Shown here: positions 15,473-23,714 of the stretch, in pieces | How the letters are laid out: every line of letters begins with the position of its first letter | How positions within the stretch are numbered: position 1 is the stretch's first letter | Assembly (NCBI GenBank): GCA_021737645.1 | Contig: JAIPDO010000038.1 | Span: 1 to 37,763 of the forward strand | Direction of reading: 5' to 3' | Source of the DNA: Desulfarculaceae bacterium | GTDB lineage: Bacteria > Desulfobacterota > Desulfarculia > Desulfarculales > Desulfarculaceae | DNA: 37,763 nucleotides | The notes under the pieces: model-generated | Told to the model about the DNA's origin: nothing | Database searches by the model: none | Seen by the model: the letters and a program-made list of their open reading frames with translations, nothing else | Position numbers and translations under genes: made by a program

Positions 15473-16909
15473 TCACGCCGGGGCTCGGGACCGGCTCGGC
15501 ATTTTTTGCCAGGCTTCGGAGCGGATGAGCCACCGCCCGTCCTTGAATATCAACTGCAAATGCTTGACGCCCAGGTCGCTGTGCCAGTCTGAGCTGTAGC
15601 GCTGGATGAAGCTGACCATGGCCCGGTTACCCTTGACCTCTATTTTCAGGTCTTGGATGCGCACCGTGATTTTCTTGTATGTGCGGTTGAGATAGCTCTT
15701 GTGCCTGCGCCATTGACGCCGATTCTTTCCCGAACCACGGAAGTCCTTGGCATAAAAACTCATGTATTGATTGAGCTGCTTGTTTTGCCAGGCCGAAATC
15801 CAGGCGTCCAACATCGGTTTGATAAGGGTGGCCTGGTCCTGGGCAGGGGCCTTCTTCTTGCTTTGCTTGGCGGCGACCGAGGCCAAGGCCGCGATTTTGG
15901 GTTGAGCCCAAGAAGCCAGCAAGCGGGCGCCCGCCAGGTTGGGGAGCACCCACTGGGACTGCACCAACTTGAGTGACGCTGGTTCTTGGCCGGACAGATA
16001 AAAGCGCCGGGTCGCGCGGACTTTTTTGCCGCCCGGTCCGGTGATCTCCTGATTGGCCAGCAACACCCATTGGCTGCCGGTGCCGAACAGGGCCAACCCC
16101 TTGGCCCGCACCTTTATTCCCGAGTCCAAGCCCTCCAGCTTTGAGGCCAGTGCTGGCAACTCCCGCTTGGCTGAGGTGGGCCGCAGCAACTCCAGGCCGT
16201 TGGGCAGGTTGGCCGCGCTCCGGCTCAAGGTGTCGATGTTTACGGTGCGCAGAAACTCGCACGCCGCCGCCTGCAAGGACGGGTCGGCCAGCGCCATGCG
16301 CCCCACCACGATAACCGGGGTGAACTGCTCGTTGACCAGCGGGCCCACCGAGGCCAGGTCATGGTTGGCCATGACCAGGCAGCCGTTGCTGCTGCGCGGC
16401 TTGTAGTCCCGGTTGGTGCCGTGAATGTAGATTCCGTCCCCGTTGCGCCCCTGGACCAGGTCCTGGGGGTTTGGGTAATTGAGATGCAGGGCCCTGTCGC
16501 CGAAGACGGTTATCTTGTTGTCTTTGAAACGCTTGGTGACGAAATAAATACCCTCGGGGGTTTTCTCGTCGCGGGAGGCGATTTTTGGCCCGGACCGCTC
16601 CCCGGAGGCGCAGGGGTATTCAAACTCCAGGGCCAGCTTGCCCAGATAACGCAACACCATGAGCCGCTGGCGGGATTTGTCCACCACCACCAAGCGGGTG
16701 TCGGGGGCTTGGCCGTGATAGCACCACACCACCGGCTGACCAGTGGAATCCAGGGGGGTGAGCCGTTTATGGCCTACATCCGGAGCCTGAGCGGCTTGTG
16801 CGGATAAAAACGGCGAGCAGAGAGTGAATACGGCCAGGATGAATATGAACAGCCGGATACCGACAATAACGACATCCCTGGTAGAGCGTGCCTCGATCAC
16901 TCTAATCAA
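15473..16909 (-). CDS. L,D-transpeptidase (YkuD family) with C-terminal NTF2-like domain
   Basis: The protein is up to 478 residues. A signal-like hydrophobic segment (RLFIFILAVFTLCSPFLSA) precedes the YkuD domain, whose catalytic motif is IYIHGTNRDYKPRSSNGC with His163 and Cys177. L,D-transpeptidases make 3-3 peptidoglycan cross-links or attach proteins to the wall, using the Cys as nucleophile in the periplasm. The last 120 residues (LIKPMLDAWISAWQNKQL onward, ending with VKHLQLIFKDGRWLI) look like an NTF2/SnoaL-type fold often found at the end of secreted YkuD proteins; its role is unknown. The start is uncertain: TTG at 16909 gives the listed length, while GTG at 16900 is an alternative, and no strong ribosome binding site is seen. 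It is divergent from fadN. Confidence 0.87.
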   Translation of the reverse strand: MIRVIEARSTRDVVIVGIRLFIFILAVFTLCSPFLSAQAAQAPDVGHKRLTPLDSTGQPVVWCYHGQAPDTRLVVVDKSRQRLMVLRYLGKLALEFEYPCASGERSGPKIASRDEKTPEGIYFVTKRFKDNKITVFGDRALHLNYPNPQDLVQGRNGDGIYIHGTNRDYKPRSSNGCLVMANHDLASVGPLVNEQFTPVIVVGRMALADPSLQAAACEFLRTVNIDTLSRSAANLPNGLELLRPTSAKRELPALASKLEGLDSGIKVRAKGLALFGTGSQWVLLANQEITGPGGKKVRATRRFYLSGQEPASLKLVQSQWVLPNLAGARLLASWAQPKIAALASVAAKQSKKKAPAQDQATLIKPMLDAWISAWQNKQLNQYMSFYAKDFRGSGKNRRQWRRHKSYLNRTYKKITVRIQDLKIEVKGNRAMVSFIQRYSSDWHSDLGVKHLQLIFKDGRWLIRSEAWQKMPSRSRAPA

Positions 16910-17000
16910 GTTTTACACCACAGTATGAAAACATAATTAATGAACTTGACGTTTATGTGGCATTAGGAACCGGTGCTGAGAGTATCACATGCGACTCTCA

Positions 17001-17029
17001 TTGACAATCCCCCAGAACCACTGAATAAA
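17001..17029 (+). promoter_or_regulatory. possible upstream promoter of fadN
   Basis: TTGACA (17001-17006) and AATAAA (17024-17029) are separated by 17 nt in the 353-nt gap between the L,D-transpeptidase and fadN genes. The -10 is poor. The promoter nearer to fadN is the better candidate. Confidence 0.25.
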
Positions 17030-17090
17030 AACGAGAGACTATGCATAGGAAGCCTATTGAGAGGTTTTTCCAAGTCCCAGCAAAAAATAT

Positions 17091-17120
17091 TTGACAGTCA
17101 AGGAACGGGCGTGCTAGTTT
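17091..17120 (+). promoter_or_regulatory. probable promoter of the fadNAE operon
   Basis: TTGACA (17091-17096) and TAGTTT (17115-17120) are separated by 18 nt. The first FadR-type operator begins 10 nt after the -10, so it would cover the transcription start and the first transcribed bases, a classic repressor position. Confidence 0.5.
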
Positions 17121-17129
17121 TTAATCCAC

Positions 17130-17147
17130 TGAATGACAATTCATTCA
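17130..17147 (+). promoter_or_regulatory. FadR (YsiA)-type operator, copy 1
   Basis: TGAATGACAATTCATTCA is a perfect 7-bp inverted repeat with a 4-nt spacer. It fits the operator consensus of the Bacillus TetR-family regulator FadR (TGAATGA, four variable bases, TCATTCA), which is released by long-chain acyl-CoA. It lies just downstream of the putative fadN -10 box. A second copy is 66 bp downstream, centre to centre. No TetR-family gene is in the window, so the regulator is unlinked. Confidence 0.8.
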
Positions 17148-17195
17148 CTTGTGGGCTCCAGGGAGTCCTGGATTCAAGGTCGCTCAAAATTAATA

Positions 17196-17213
17196 TGAAT
17201 GATTCTTCATTCA
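17196..17213 (+). promoter_or_regulatory. FadR (YsiA)-type operator, copy 2
   Basis: TGAATGATTCTTCATTCA repeats the 7-bp arms of copy 1 with a different 4-nt spacer, and the flanking A and T extend the symmetry to 8 bp. It lies 49 nt before the fadN start in the leader. Two boxes of one sequence in one leader make chance occurrence unlikely. Confidence 0.8.
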
Positions 17214-17262
17214 TCACTGCGCAAGCAGCGGCGCGGCGAGCCTGGCTAAGGAGGTTAGCTTT

Positions 17263-19698
17263 ATGTCCCTGAAAATCAAAAAAGTGGGCGTCATCGGCGC
17301 TGGGGTGATGGGTGCCACCATTGCCGCCCACATGGCCAACGTGGGCCTAGCCACGGTACTTTTGGACATCGTCCCCCCCAAGATGCCCGATCCGCTGGCC
17401 AAGAAGGGGGTTAGCGAGGACTCGCCGGTATTCCGCAACTATTTCGCCCAAAACGGCTTGCAGGGCGCCCTCAAATCCAAACCCGCCTCTTTCTATGTGC
17501 CGGAAAACGCGGCGCTGATCACCACCGGCAACCTGGAGGACGACTTCGGCCTCTTGGCCGAGTGTGACTGGATCATAGAGGTGGTGGTGGAGCTGTTGGA
17601 CATCAAGAAGGATCTCCTGGCCCGCATCGACAGGGTGCGCGCGCCGGAGGCCGTGGTGACCACCAACACCTCGGGCATCTCCGTGGCCGCCATGAGCGAG
17701 CACCTGAGCCCCGAGTTCCAGGAGCACTTCCTGGGCACCCACTTCTTCAACCCGCCCCGCTACATGAAGCTCTTTGAGATCATCCCCGGCCCCAAGACCA
17801 AGCCCGAGGTGATCGAGGGCATGGCCCAGTTCGCCGAAAACGTCCTGGGTAAGGGCGTGGTGTTCGCCAAAGACACCCCCAACTTTATCGCCAACCGCAT
17901 CGGCGTGTTCGGCATGTGCTACTTGAACCAGCTCATCGACGAGATGGGCCTGAGTTTCGAGGAAGCCGATGCGCTCACCGGCACGGTGCTGGGCCGCCCC
18001 AAGATGGCCTCTTACCGCCTTGCCGATCTGGTGGGCCTGGACACCCTGGGCCACGTGGCCGACAACGTGTTCGACGGCTGCCCGGACGATGAAAGGCGAG
18101 AGGCGTTCCAGCCCGCTGAGTGGTTCAAGAAAATGCTGGCCAACGGCTGGCTGGGCAACAAGACCAAGCAGGGCTTCTACAAGCGGGCCAAGACCCCCGA
18201 GGGCAAGAAAGAGACCCTGGTCCTGGACCGCGATACCATGGAGTACCGGCCCAAGAATAAGGTCAAATTCGCTTCCCTGGAAGCGGCCAAGCAGGCGCCC
18301 GGCAAGGGCAGGCTAAAGGCCATCTACTACGCCAAGGACAAGGCCGGCGAGTTCACCTTCAAGCACATGACCGAGGGCCTGATCTACGCGGCCAACCGCA
18401 TCCCGGAGATCGCCGACGACATCGTCAACATCGACAACGCCATGAAGTGGGGCTTCAACTGGAAGATGGGGCCCTTCGAGTCCTGGGACGCCCTGGGTCT
18501 GGCCAAGTCGGTGGAAGCCATGAAGGCCGCCGGTTACGCCATCCCCGCCTGGGTCGAGGAAATGCTGGCCTCGGGCAACGAGTCCTTCTACAAGAAGGAA
18601 AACGGCGAGCTTTACTACTACGACATCCCCGGCAAAGAGTACAAGCTGGTGGAGATGTCTCCGGAGATCATCCTCCTGCCCTCTCTGAAGGACCGCAACA
18701 AGACGGTCATGGAGAACAAGGGCTGCTCCCTCATCGACCTGGGCGACGGCGTGTTGTGCCTGGAGTTCCACAGCAAGATGAACTCCCTGGGCCAGGACAT
18801 CATCACCATGTGCGAGAAGGCGGCCGACAAGGTGGAGGACGAGGGCTGGGAAGGCCTGGTGGTGGCCAACCACGGCTCAAACTTCTCAGTTGGTGCCAAC
18901 CTCATGCTGGTGCTGTTCACCGCCCAGGAAGAGGAATGGGACGAGCTCGACTGGATGATCAAGAAGTTCCAGGACGCCTTCATGCGCTTGAAGTACTGCT
19001 CCAAGCCGGTGGTGAGCGCCCCGCACCAGATGGCCCTGGGCGGCGGCTGCGAAATCTGCCTGGCTTCCGACCGGGTGGTGGCGGCTGCCGAGTCCTACGT
19101 GGGCCTGGTGGAGGTCGGCGTGGGCGTGGTCCCGGCCGGCGGCGGCACCAAGGAACTGCTGCTGCGCAACACCCACGAGAGGGTGTTCAAGATCGAGCGC
19201 GGCGGCCTGTATCCCAAGCAGGTCTACCTGCTGCCCTTCGTGGCCCGGGCCTTTGAGACCATCGCCATGGCCAAGGTGGCCACCAGCGCCCCCGAGGCGG
19301 TGAAGATGGGCATCTTCCGTAACACCGACAAGGTGGTGGTCAACGCCGACTACCGCATCAAGAAGGCCAAGGACAACGTGCTGGCCATGAGCATGGCCGG
19401 CTACGCTCCTCCCCGGCCCATAGAGAACATTCGGGTGCTGGGCCGCGACGCCATGGGCGTGTTCAATTACGCCCTGTACAACATGCACAAGGCTGGATTC
19501 GTCACCGATCACGACATCAACGTGGCCACCGAGGTGGCCCGGGTGTTGACCGGCGGCAACGTGATGCCCGACACCGAGGTTAGCGAACAGTACATCCTGG
19601 ACCTGGAGCGCGAGGCCTTCCTCAAGCTGTGCGGCATGCCTCAGACCCAGGCGCGCATGGCCCACATGCTCAAGACCGGCAAGCCCCTGCGCAACTAA
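17263..19698 (+). CDS. fadN: FadN-type 3-hydroxyacyl-CoA dehydrogenase/enoyl-CoA hydratase
   Basis: The 811-residue protein fuses an N-terminal NAD-dependent 3-hydroxyacyl-CoA dehydrogenase (Rossmann VGVIGAGVMGATIAAHMANVG in part: VIGAGVMGATIAA, about 8-20; catalytic His160 in THFFNPPRYMKLFEI) to a C-terminal crotonase domain. The two crotonase glutamates are present: Glu597 in GGGCEICLASD and Glu617 in GLVEVGVGVVPAGGG, 20 residues apart as in enoyl-CoA hydratases. Dehydrogenase first and hydratase last is the FadN order of Bacillus, opposite to E. coli FadB. It catalyses the second and third steps of beta-oxidation in the cytosol. The ATG follows a strong TAAGGAGGT at 17247-17255. It heads a fadN-fadA-fadE cluster behind two FadR-type operators. 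The size is slightly above Bacillus FadN. Confidence 0.95.
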   Translation: MSLKIKKVGVIGAGVMGATIAAHMANVGLATVLLDIVPPKMPDPLAKKGVSEDSPVFRNYFAQNGLQGALKSKPASFYVPENAALITTGNLEDDFGLLAECDWIIEVVVELLDIKKDLLARIDRVRAPEAVVTTNTSGISVAAMSEHLSPEFQEHFLGTHFFNPPRYMKLFEIIPGPKTKPEVIEGMAQFAENVLGKGVVFAKDTPNFIANRIGVFGMCYLNQLIDEMGLSFEEADALTGTVLGRPKMASYRLADLVGLDTLGHVADNVFDGCPDDERREAFQPAEWFKKMLANGWLGNKTKQGFYKRAKTPEGKKETLVLDRDTMEYRPKNKVKFASLEAAKQAPGKGRLKAIYYAKDKAGEFTFKHMTEGLIYAANRIPEIADDIVNIDNAMKWGFNWKMGPFESWDALGLAKSVEAMKAAGYAIPAWVEEMLASGNESFYKKENGELYYYDIPGKEYKLVEMSPEIILLPSLKDRNKTVMENKGCSLIDLGDGVLCLEFHSKMNSLGQDIITMCEKAADKVEDEGWEGLVVANHGSNFSVGANLMLVLFTAQEEEWDELDWMIKKFQDAFMRLKYCSKPVVSAPHQMALGGGCEICLASDRVVAAAESYVGLVEVGVGVVPAGGGTKELLLRNTHERVFKIERGGLYPKQVYLLPFVARAFETIAMAKVATSAPEAVKMGIFRNTDKVVVNADYRIKKAKDNVLAMSMAGYAPPRPIENIRVLGRDAMGVFNYALYNMHKAGFVTDHDINVATEVARVLTGGNVMPDTEVSEQYILDLEREAFLKLCGMPQTQARMAHMLKTGKPLRN

Positions 19699-19726
19699 GG
19701 CGGGGAGCAAAGGACCTAAGGAAATG

Positions 19727-19795
19727 AACAGGAGAGGGGCTAAAACAATACAAACACGTCGTGCGGGCGCTATTTTATTGGGCCCCTCTCCTGTT
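19727..19795 (+). terminator. long hairpin with T-run between fadN and fadA
   Basis: AACAGGAGAGGGGC (19727-19740) and its exact reverse complement (19782-19795) form a perfect 14-bp stem around a 41-nt AT-rich loop, followed by TTTTAT. It may terminate part of the fadN transcripts or mark a processing point. The loop is unusually long for a simple terminator. A TATAAT (19798-19803) directly after the stem could serve as a -10 for fadA, but no good -35 is at the right distance. Confidence 0.6.
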
Positions 19796-19833
19796 TTTAT
19801 AATTTTCGCCTCAGTTTATATGGGAGGTATCTC

Positions 19834-21021
19834 ATGAAGGAAGCCGTGATTGTCGCGGCCTGCCGAACCGCGGTGGGGCGCGCCCCCCGGGGCATCCTGC
19901 GCCAGACTCGTCCGGAGTACATGGCCAGCACCGTGGTGGGCGAAGTAGTCAAACGCACCCCAGGCCTTGATCCTGTGGAAATCGACGATGTGGTGCTGGG
20001 CTGCACCTTTCCCGAGGCCGAGCAGGGCCTGAACATCGGCCGGGTGGCGGCTCAAAAGGCCGGGCTGCCCGACGAGGTCCCCGGCATGACCGTGAACCGC
20101 TTCTGCTCCTCGGGCCTCAACGCCATCTCCATCGCCTGCGAGCGCATCATGTGCGGCCAGGCCGAAGTCATGATCGCCGGTGGCGTGGAGTCCATGAGCC
20201 TGATCCCCATGGGCGGCAACATGATGATGCTCGACCCCGAAATGGGCCTCACCAAGCCCTGGGCCTACGAGGGCATGGGCATGACCGCCGAGAACGTGGC
20301 CAACGATTTCAACATTTCCCGCGAAGACCAGGACAAGCTGGGGGTGCGCTCCAACGATCTGGCCCTCAAGGCCATCGCGGAAGGTCGCTTTAAGGACGAG
20401 ATCGTGCCCCTGATGGTCACCAAGCAGCGCAAGAACAAAAAGGGCCGCTACGAGCTCTACGAAGAGGTCTTCGAGGTGGACGAAGGGCCCCGCCCCGGCA
20501 CCACCATGGAGACCTTGGCCAAGCTCAGGCCCGCCTTTGTCAAGGGCGGCTCGGCCACCGCGGGCAACTCCTCCCAGATGAGCGACGGCGCCGCGGCGGT
20601 GATGTGCATGTCCAAGGAAAAGGCCAAGGCTCTGGGGCTGACCCCCATGCTCACCTACCGTTCCTTCGCGGTGGCCGGGGTGGACCCGCGCTACATGGGC
20701 GTCGGCCCGGTCAAGGCCATCCCCAAGGCACTGGCCCTGGCGGGCATCGGGGTGGACGACCTGAGCCTGATCGAGCTCAACGAGGCCTTCGGCTCCCAGG
20801 CGGCCTACTGCCTGCGCGAGCTGAACCTCAACCTGGATATCACCAACGTCAACGGCGGGGCCATCGCCCTGGGCCACCCCCTGGGCTGCACCGGCGCCAA
20901 GCTGACCACCCAGTTGGCCTATGAGATGGGACGCCGCGAGGGCTCCCGCTGGGGTCTGGTTTCCATGTGCATCGGCTTCGGCATGGGCGCGGCCGGCGTG
21001 TTTGAAAAGGAAAACTACTAG
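19834..21021 (+). CDS. fadA: FadA-type acetyl-CoA C-acyltransferase (3-ketoacyl-CoA thiolase)
   Basis: The 395-residue thiolase has the nucleophilic Cys91 in VNRFCSSGLNA, His348 in GGAIALGHPLGCTGA and the general-acid Cys379 in SMCIGFGMGAAGVFE, together with ELNEAFGSQAA. It releases acetyl-CoA from 3-ketoacyl-CoA, the last step of beta-oxidation. The ATG is preceded by GGGAGGT with good spacing. It lies 135 nt after fadN, with a long hairpin in between, and 54 nt before fadE. The length and the final CIGFGMGAA fit the Bacillus FadA (YusK) type. A biosynthetic thiolase is less likely given the neighbours. Confidence 0.95.
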   Translation: MKEAVIVAACRTAVGRAPRGILRQTRPEYMASTVVGEVVKRTPGLDPVEIDDVVLGCTFPEAEQGLNIGRVAAQKAGLPDEVPGMTVNRFCSSGLNAISIACERIMCGQAEVMIAGGVESMSLIPMGGNMMMLDPEMGLTKPWAYEGMGMTAENVANDFNISREDQDKLGVRSNDLALKAIAEGRFKDEIVPLMVTKQRKNKKGRYELYEEVFEVDEGPRPGTTMETLAKLRPAFVKGGSATAGNSSQMSDGAAAVMCMSKEKAKALGLTPMLTYRSFAVAGVDPRYMGVGPVKAIPKALALAGIGVDDLSLIELNEAFGSQAAYCLRELNLNLDITNVNGGAIALGHPLGCTGAKLTTQLAYEMGRREGSRWGLVSMCIGFGMGAAGVFEKENY

Positions 21022-21075
21022 CCGCCCTACCCTGGCGCGGTTCGACAAGGTTTTGTAAAAAGAGGGAGCCCTATC

Positions 21076-22869
21076 ATGGCTGACAAAGAGATTCCCCAAG
21101 GCGGCGGTTTTCTGCTTGGCCCCACCGACTTCGAAGCGGCTTTCGTGCCCGAGGAGTTTTCCGACGAGCACAAAATGATCCTCACCACCACGGCGGATTT
21201 CGTAACCGGCGAGGTCTACCCGGTGAGCGACCAGATCGAGGAAAAAGACCACGAGCTGATGAAAAAGCTCATGGTCCAGGCCGGTGAGCTGGGACTGCTG
21301 GGCTCGGACGTGCCCGAGGAGTTCGGCGGCCTGAGCCTGGACAAAATATCCACCGCCTGCGTGACCGAGGAGATCGGCAAGTCCGGCTCCTTTGCCGTGG
21401 CCCAGGGAGCCCACACCGGCATCGGCACCCTGCCCATCGTCTACTACGGCAACCAGGCCCAAAAAGAAAAATACCTGCCCGACCTGGCCATGGGCGAAAA
21501 GATCGCGGCCTACTGCCTCACCGAGGCGGGCGCGGGCTCCGACGCGGTAGGCGGCTGCCGCACCAAGGCGGTGCTCAGCGAGGACGGCAAGCACTACATC
21601 ATCAACGGCGAGAAGATGTTCATCACCAACGGTGGTTGGGCTGATACCTTCATCGTATTCGCCAAGATCGACAATGCCGAGTTCAGCGCCTTTATCGTGG
21701 AGCGCGGCTTCCCGGGCGTCAGCTCCGGGGCCGAGGAGCACAAGCTGGGCATCCAGGGCAGCAGCACCACCACGGTGATCCTGGAAGACGCCCAGGTGCC
21801 GGTGGAAAATCTGCTCTACGAGCGCGGCAAGGGCGCGATCATCGCCATGAACGTCTTGAACATCGGGCGCTACAAGCTGGGCTGCGCCGCCACCGGCGGA
21901 GCCAAGGGCGCTCTGGAGACGGCCACCAAGTTCGCCAAGGAGCGGGTGCAGTTCGGCAAGCCCATCGCCGAGTTCGGGGCCATCCAGGAGAAATTGGCCC
22001 GCATGGCCTCCAAGATCTACGCCGCCGAGACTTCGATTTATCGCTCGGTGGGCCTTATTGACGCCTCCCTGCACGACGTGGACCCCACCGACCCCGAGTA
22101 CGGCAACAAAGCCAGCGCGGCCATCCGCGAGTACGCGGTGGAATGCTCCATCGACAAGGTGCTGGGCTCCGAGGTGCTGGACTACGTGGTTGACGAGTGC
22201 GTGCAGATCCACGGCGGTTACGGCTATGTGAGCGAATACCCGGCCGAGCGCTACTACCGCGACGCCCGCATCAACCGCATCTTCGAGGGCACCAACGAGA
22301 TCAACCGCATGACCATCCCCGGCGAGTTGCTCAAGCGGGCCATGAAGGGCAAGCTGCCGCTCATGGCCGCGGGCCAGAAGCTTCTGGGCGAGATCATGGA
22401 GTACTCCCCCCTGATGGTGGAGCTGCCCGACGAGCCCCTGGCCTACGAGGCCCACGTGGCCGAGATGGCCAAGAAGTCGGTTATCTACGTGGCCGGGCTG
22501 GCCGCCCAGACCTTCATGCAAAAGCTCATCCACCAGCAGGAGCTTTTGCTGAAGATCGCGGACATGATTATCGAGGCCTTCGCCATGGAGAGCACCGTGA
22601 TCCGGGCCAAGAAGGCCATCGCCTCCATGGGCGAGGACAAGGCCAAGGTCTACATGGACATGACCCAGGTGTACATGGACGAGGTCATGCCTCGGATGAT
22701 GGCCTGGGCCAACGAGTGCCTGGCGGCCATGGCCGAAGGCGACGACCTGCGCACCATGATGGTGGGCGTGCGCAAGCTGCTCAAGTATAACCCGGCCAAC
22801 GCCATCGCCATCAAGCGCGCCGTGGCGGCCAAGGTGCTGGACAAGAACGGCTACCCAATCAGCTACTAG
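21076..22869 (+). CDS. fadE: FadE-type acyl-CoA dehydrogenase
   Basis: The 597-residue protein is an FAD-dependent acyl-CoA dehydrogenase of the long type with an extra C-terminal region of about 180 residues, as in Bacillus FadE (YusJ). Family signatures are CLTEAGAGSDAVGG, GGYGYVSEYPAERYYRDAR and INRIFEGTNEINR; Glu404 in FEGTNEI aligns with the catalytic base of medium-chain acyl-CoA dehydrogenase. It makes the 2-enoyl-CoA for FadN, probably passing electrons to ETF, whose genes are not in the window. The ATG follows AGAGGGAG. It is the last gene of the fadNAE cluster, followed by a strong hairpin at 22924-22962. Confidence 0.95.
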   Translation: MADKEIPQGGGFLLGPTDFEAAFVPEEFSDEHKMILTTTADFVTGEVYPVSDQIEEKDHELMKKLMVQAGELGLLGSDVPEEFGGLSLDKISTACVTEEIGKSGSFAVAQGAHTGIGTLPIVYYGNQAQKEKYLPDLAMGEKIAAYCLTEAGAGSDAVGGCRTKAVLSEDGKHYIINGEKMFITNGGWADTFIVFAKIDNAEFSAFIVERGFPGVSSGAEEHKLGIQGSSTTTVILEDAQVPVENLLYERGKGAIIAMNVLNIGRYKLGCAATGGAKGALETATKFAKERVQFGKPIAEFGAIQEKLARMASKIYAAETSIYRSVGLIDASLHDVDPTDPEYGNKASAAIREYAVECSIDKVLGSEVLDYVVDECVQIHGGYGYVSEYPAERYYRDARINRIFEGTNEINRMTIPGELLKRAMKGKLPLMAAGQKLLGEIMEYSPLMVELPDEPLAYEAHVAEMAKKSVIYVAGLAAQTFMQKLIHQQELLLKIADMIIEAFAMESTVIRAKKAIASMGEDKAKVYMDMTQVYMDEVMPRMMAWANECLAAMAEGDDLRTMMVGVRKLLKYNPANAIAIKRAVAAKVLDKNGYPISY

Positions 22870-22923
22870 ATACCCCGCCCGACCGGATGCCGGGCTAATA
22901 GAAGCATCCTGAATCCTGCCATA

Positions 22924-22962
22924 GAGGCCCGCCGGGTTCCCCTCCCTTTCCCGGCGGGCCTC
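22924..22962 (+). terminator. terminator after fadE
   Basis: GAGGCCCGCCGGG (22924-22936) pairs with CCCGGCGGGCCTC (22950-22962), a perfect 13-bp stem with a 13-nt loop, followed by ATTTATTA. It closes the fadNAE operon. Confidence 0.8.
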
Positions 22963-23123
22963 ATTTATTAATGGCGCCCCAACGCTCATCCGCCGCTTGA
23001 CACAACCAACAACGGAAAGCATTATGTGAATCCAGAGTTAGGATAACCCTGCCCTCTCACCCTGCTCTATCGCCCCACCACAATTGTATTGCGCTGAAAC
23101 TTAACGCTGATTGAGAAAGTCGC

Positions 23124-23525
23124 ATGGTCCGAAAACTCGCCCTGATTACGCTGCTGATGTTCCTGGCGGCCGCGCTGGTACCCTTGACCGCCCATGCCGG
23201 CCGCATCGGCTTCAAGAACAACCATCCCCATCATTGCTATACCTTTCAGTTCCAAACCTTGAAGTGGAACAAAGAGCAGGATAAATGGGAGCTGGCCGGC
23301 GACCCCAAGCTCTGGGATGTCCCGCCAGGCAAGACCCGGATCTATGACGGCGTCATCGATGGGATAAGCTGGATAAAATACGCGGAAAATAAAGATAAAA
23401 AATGCTGGGTCCCTTCCGGAACCGGCTTTAACCTCGTCTGGCACACCTACCATCCCACGCAATGGGGCACTTTCAACGTGATCGTGGATGAGAATGGTCA
23501 CGTCACCTTTAAAAAAATCCGCTAG
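23124..23525 (+). CDS. small secreted protein, unknown function
   Basis: The 133-residue protein has a clear signal peptide (MVRKLALITLLMFLAAALV, cleavage probably after AHA) and a mature part of about 108 residues rich in Trp, Lys and His, containing FKNNHPHHCYTFQFQTLKW and IDGISWIKYAEN. Two cysteines, in HHCYTF and KKCWVP, could form a disulfide in the periplasm. I do not recognise the family. The ATG at 23124 has no strong ribosome binding site. It lies 254 nt after fadE, behind that operon's terminator, and is followed by hairpins and a T-run, so it seems to be its own unit. Confidence 0.7.
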   Translation: MVRKLALITLLMFLAAALVPLTAHAGRIGFKNNHPHHCYTFQFQTLKWNKEQDKWELAGDPKLWDVPPGKTRIYDGVIDGISWIKYAENKDKKCWVPSGTGFNLVWHTYHPTQWGTFNVIVDENGHVTFKKIR

Positions 23526-23564
23526 CCGGCAGGGCCAGGGCCTTTCGCGCGGGGCTGCCGGCCC

Positions 23565-23595
23565 CCTGGCCTTTCCCGCCAGGCCTCATTTTTTT
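23565..23595 (+). terminator. terminator-like hairpin with T-run
   Basis: CCTGGC (23565-23570) and GCCAGG (23578-23583) form a short stem, followed after five bases by seven T (23589-23595). An overlapping alternative stem, GCCGGCAG (23525-23532) with CTGCCGGC (23555-23562), is also possible. It probably ends the secreted-protein transcript. Confidence 0.5.
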
Positions 23596-23714
23596 CCTAC
23601 TCAACCTACTTGAGAGGGCCGGGGCAAACAAATAGGCACAATTTCCATTGACTATTAGGCGATAAACCCTTCAGCCTATTATTATCAGTAAATTTATTGA
23701 CTGGAGGTTAAGTT

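Noticed and set aside
16973..17272. 99-codon plus-strand frame before fadN
   Set aside because: It covers the fadN promoter, both operators and the fadN ribosome binding site, and has no good start signal or domain.
19816..23022. 1068-codon minus-strand open frame across fadA and fadE
   Set aside because: It is antisense to two clear enzymes with conserved catalytic residues; long antisense frames are common in GC-rich DNA, and its His/Gly/Leu-rich product looks like a shadow.
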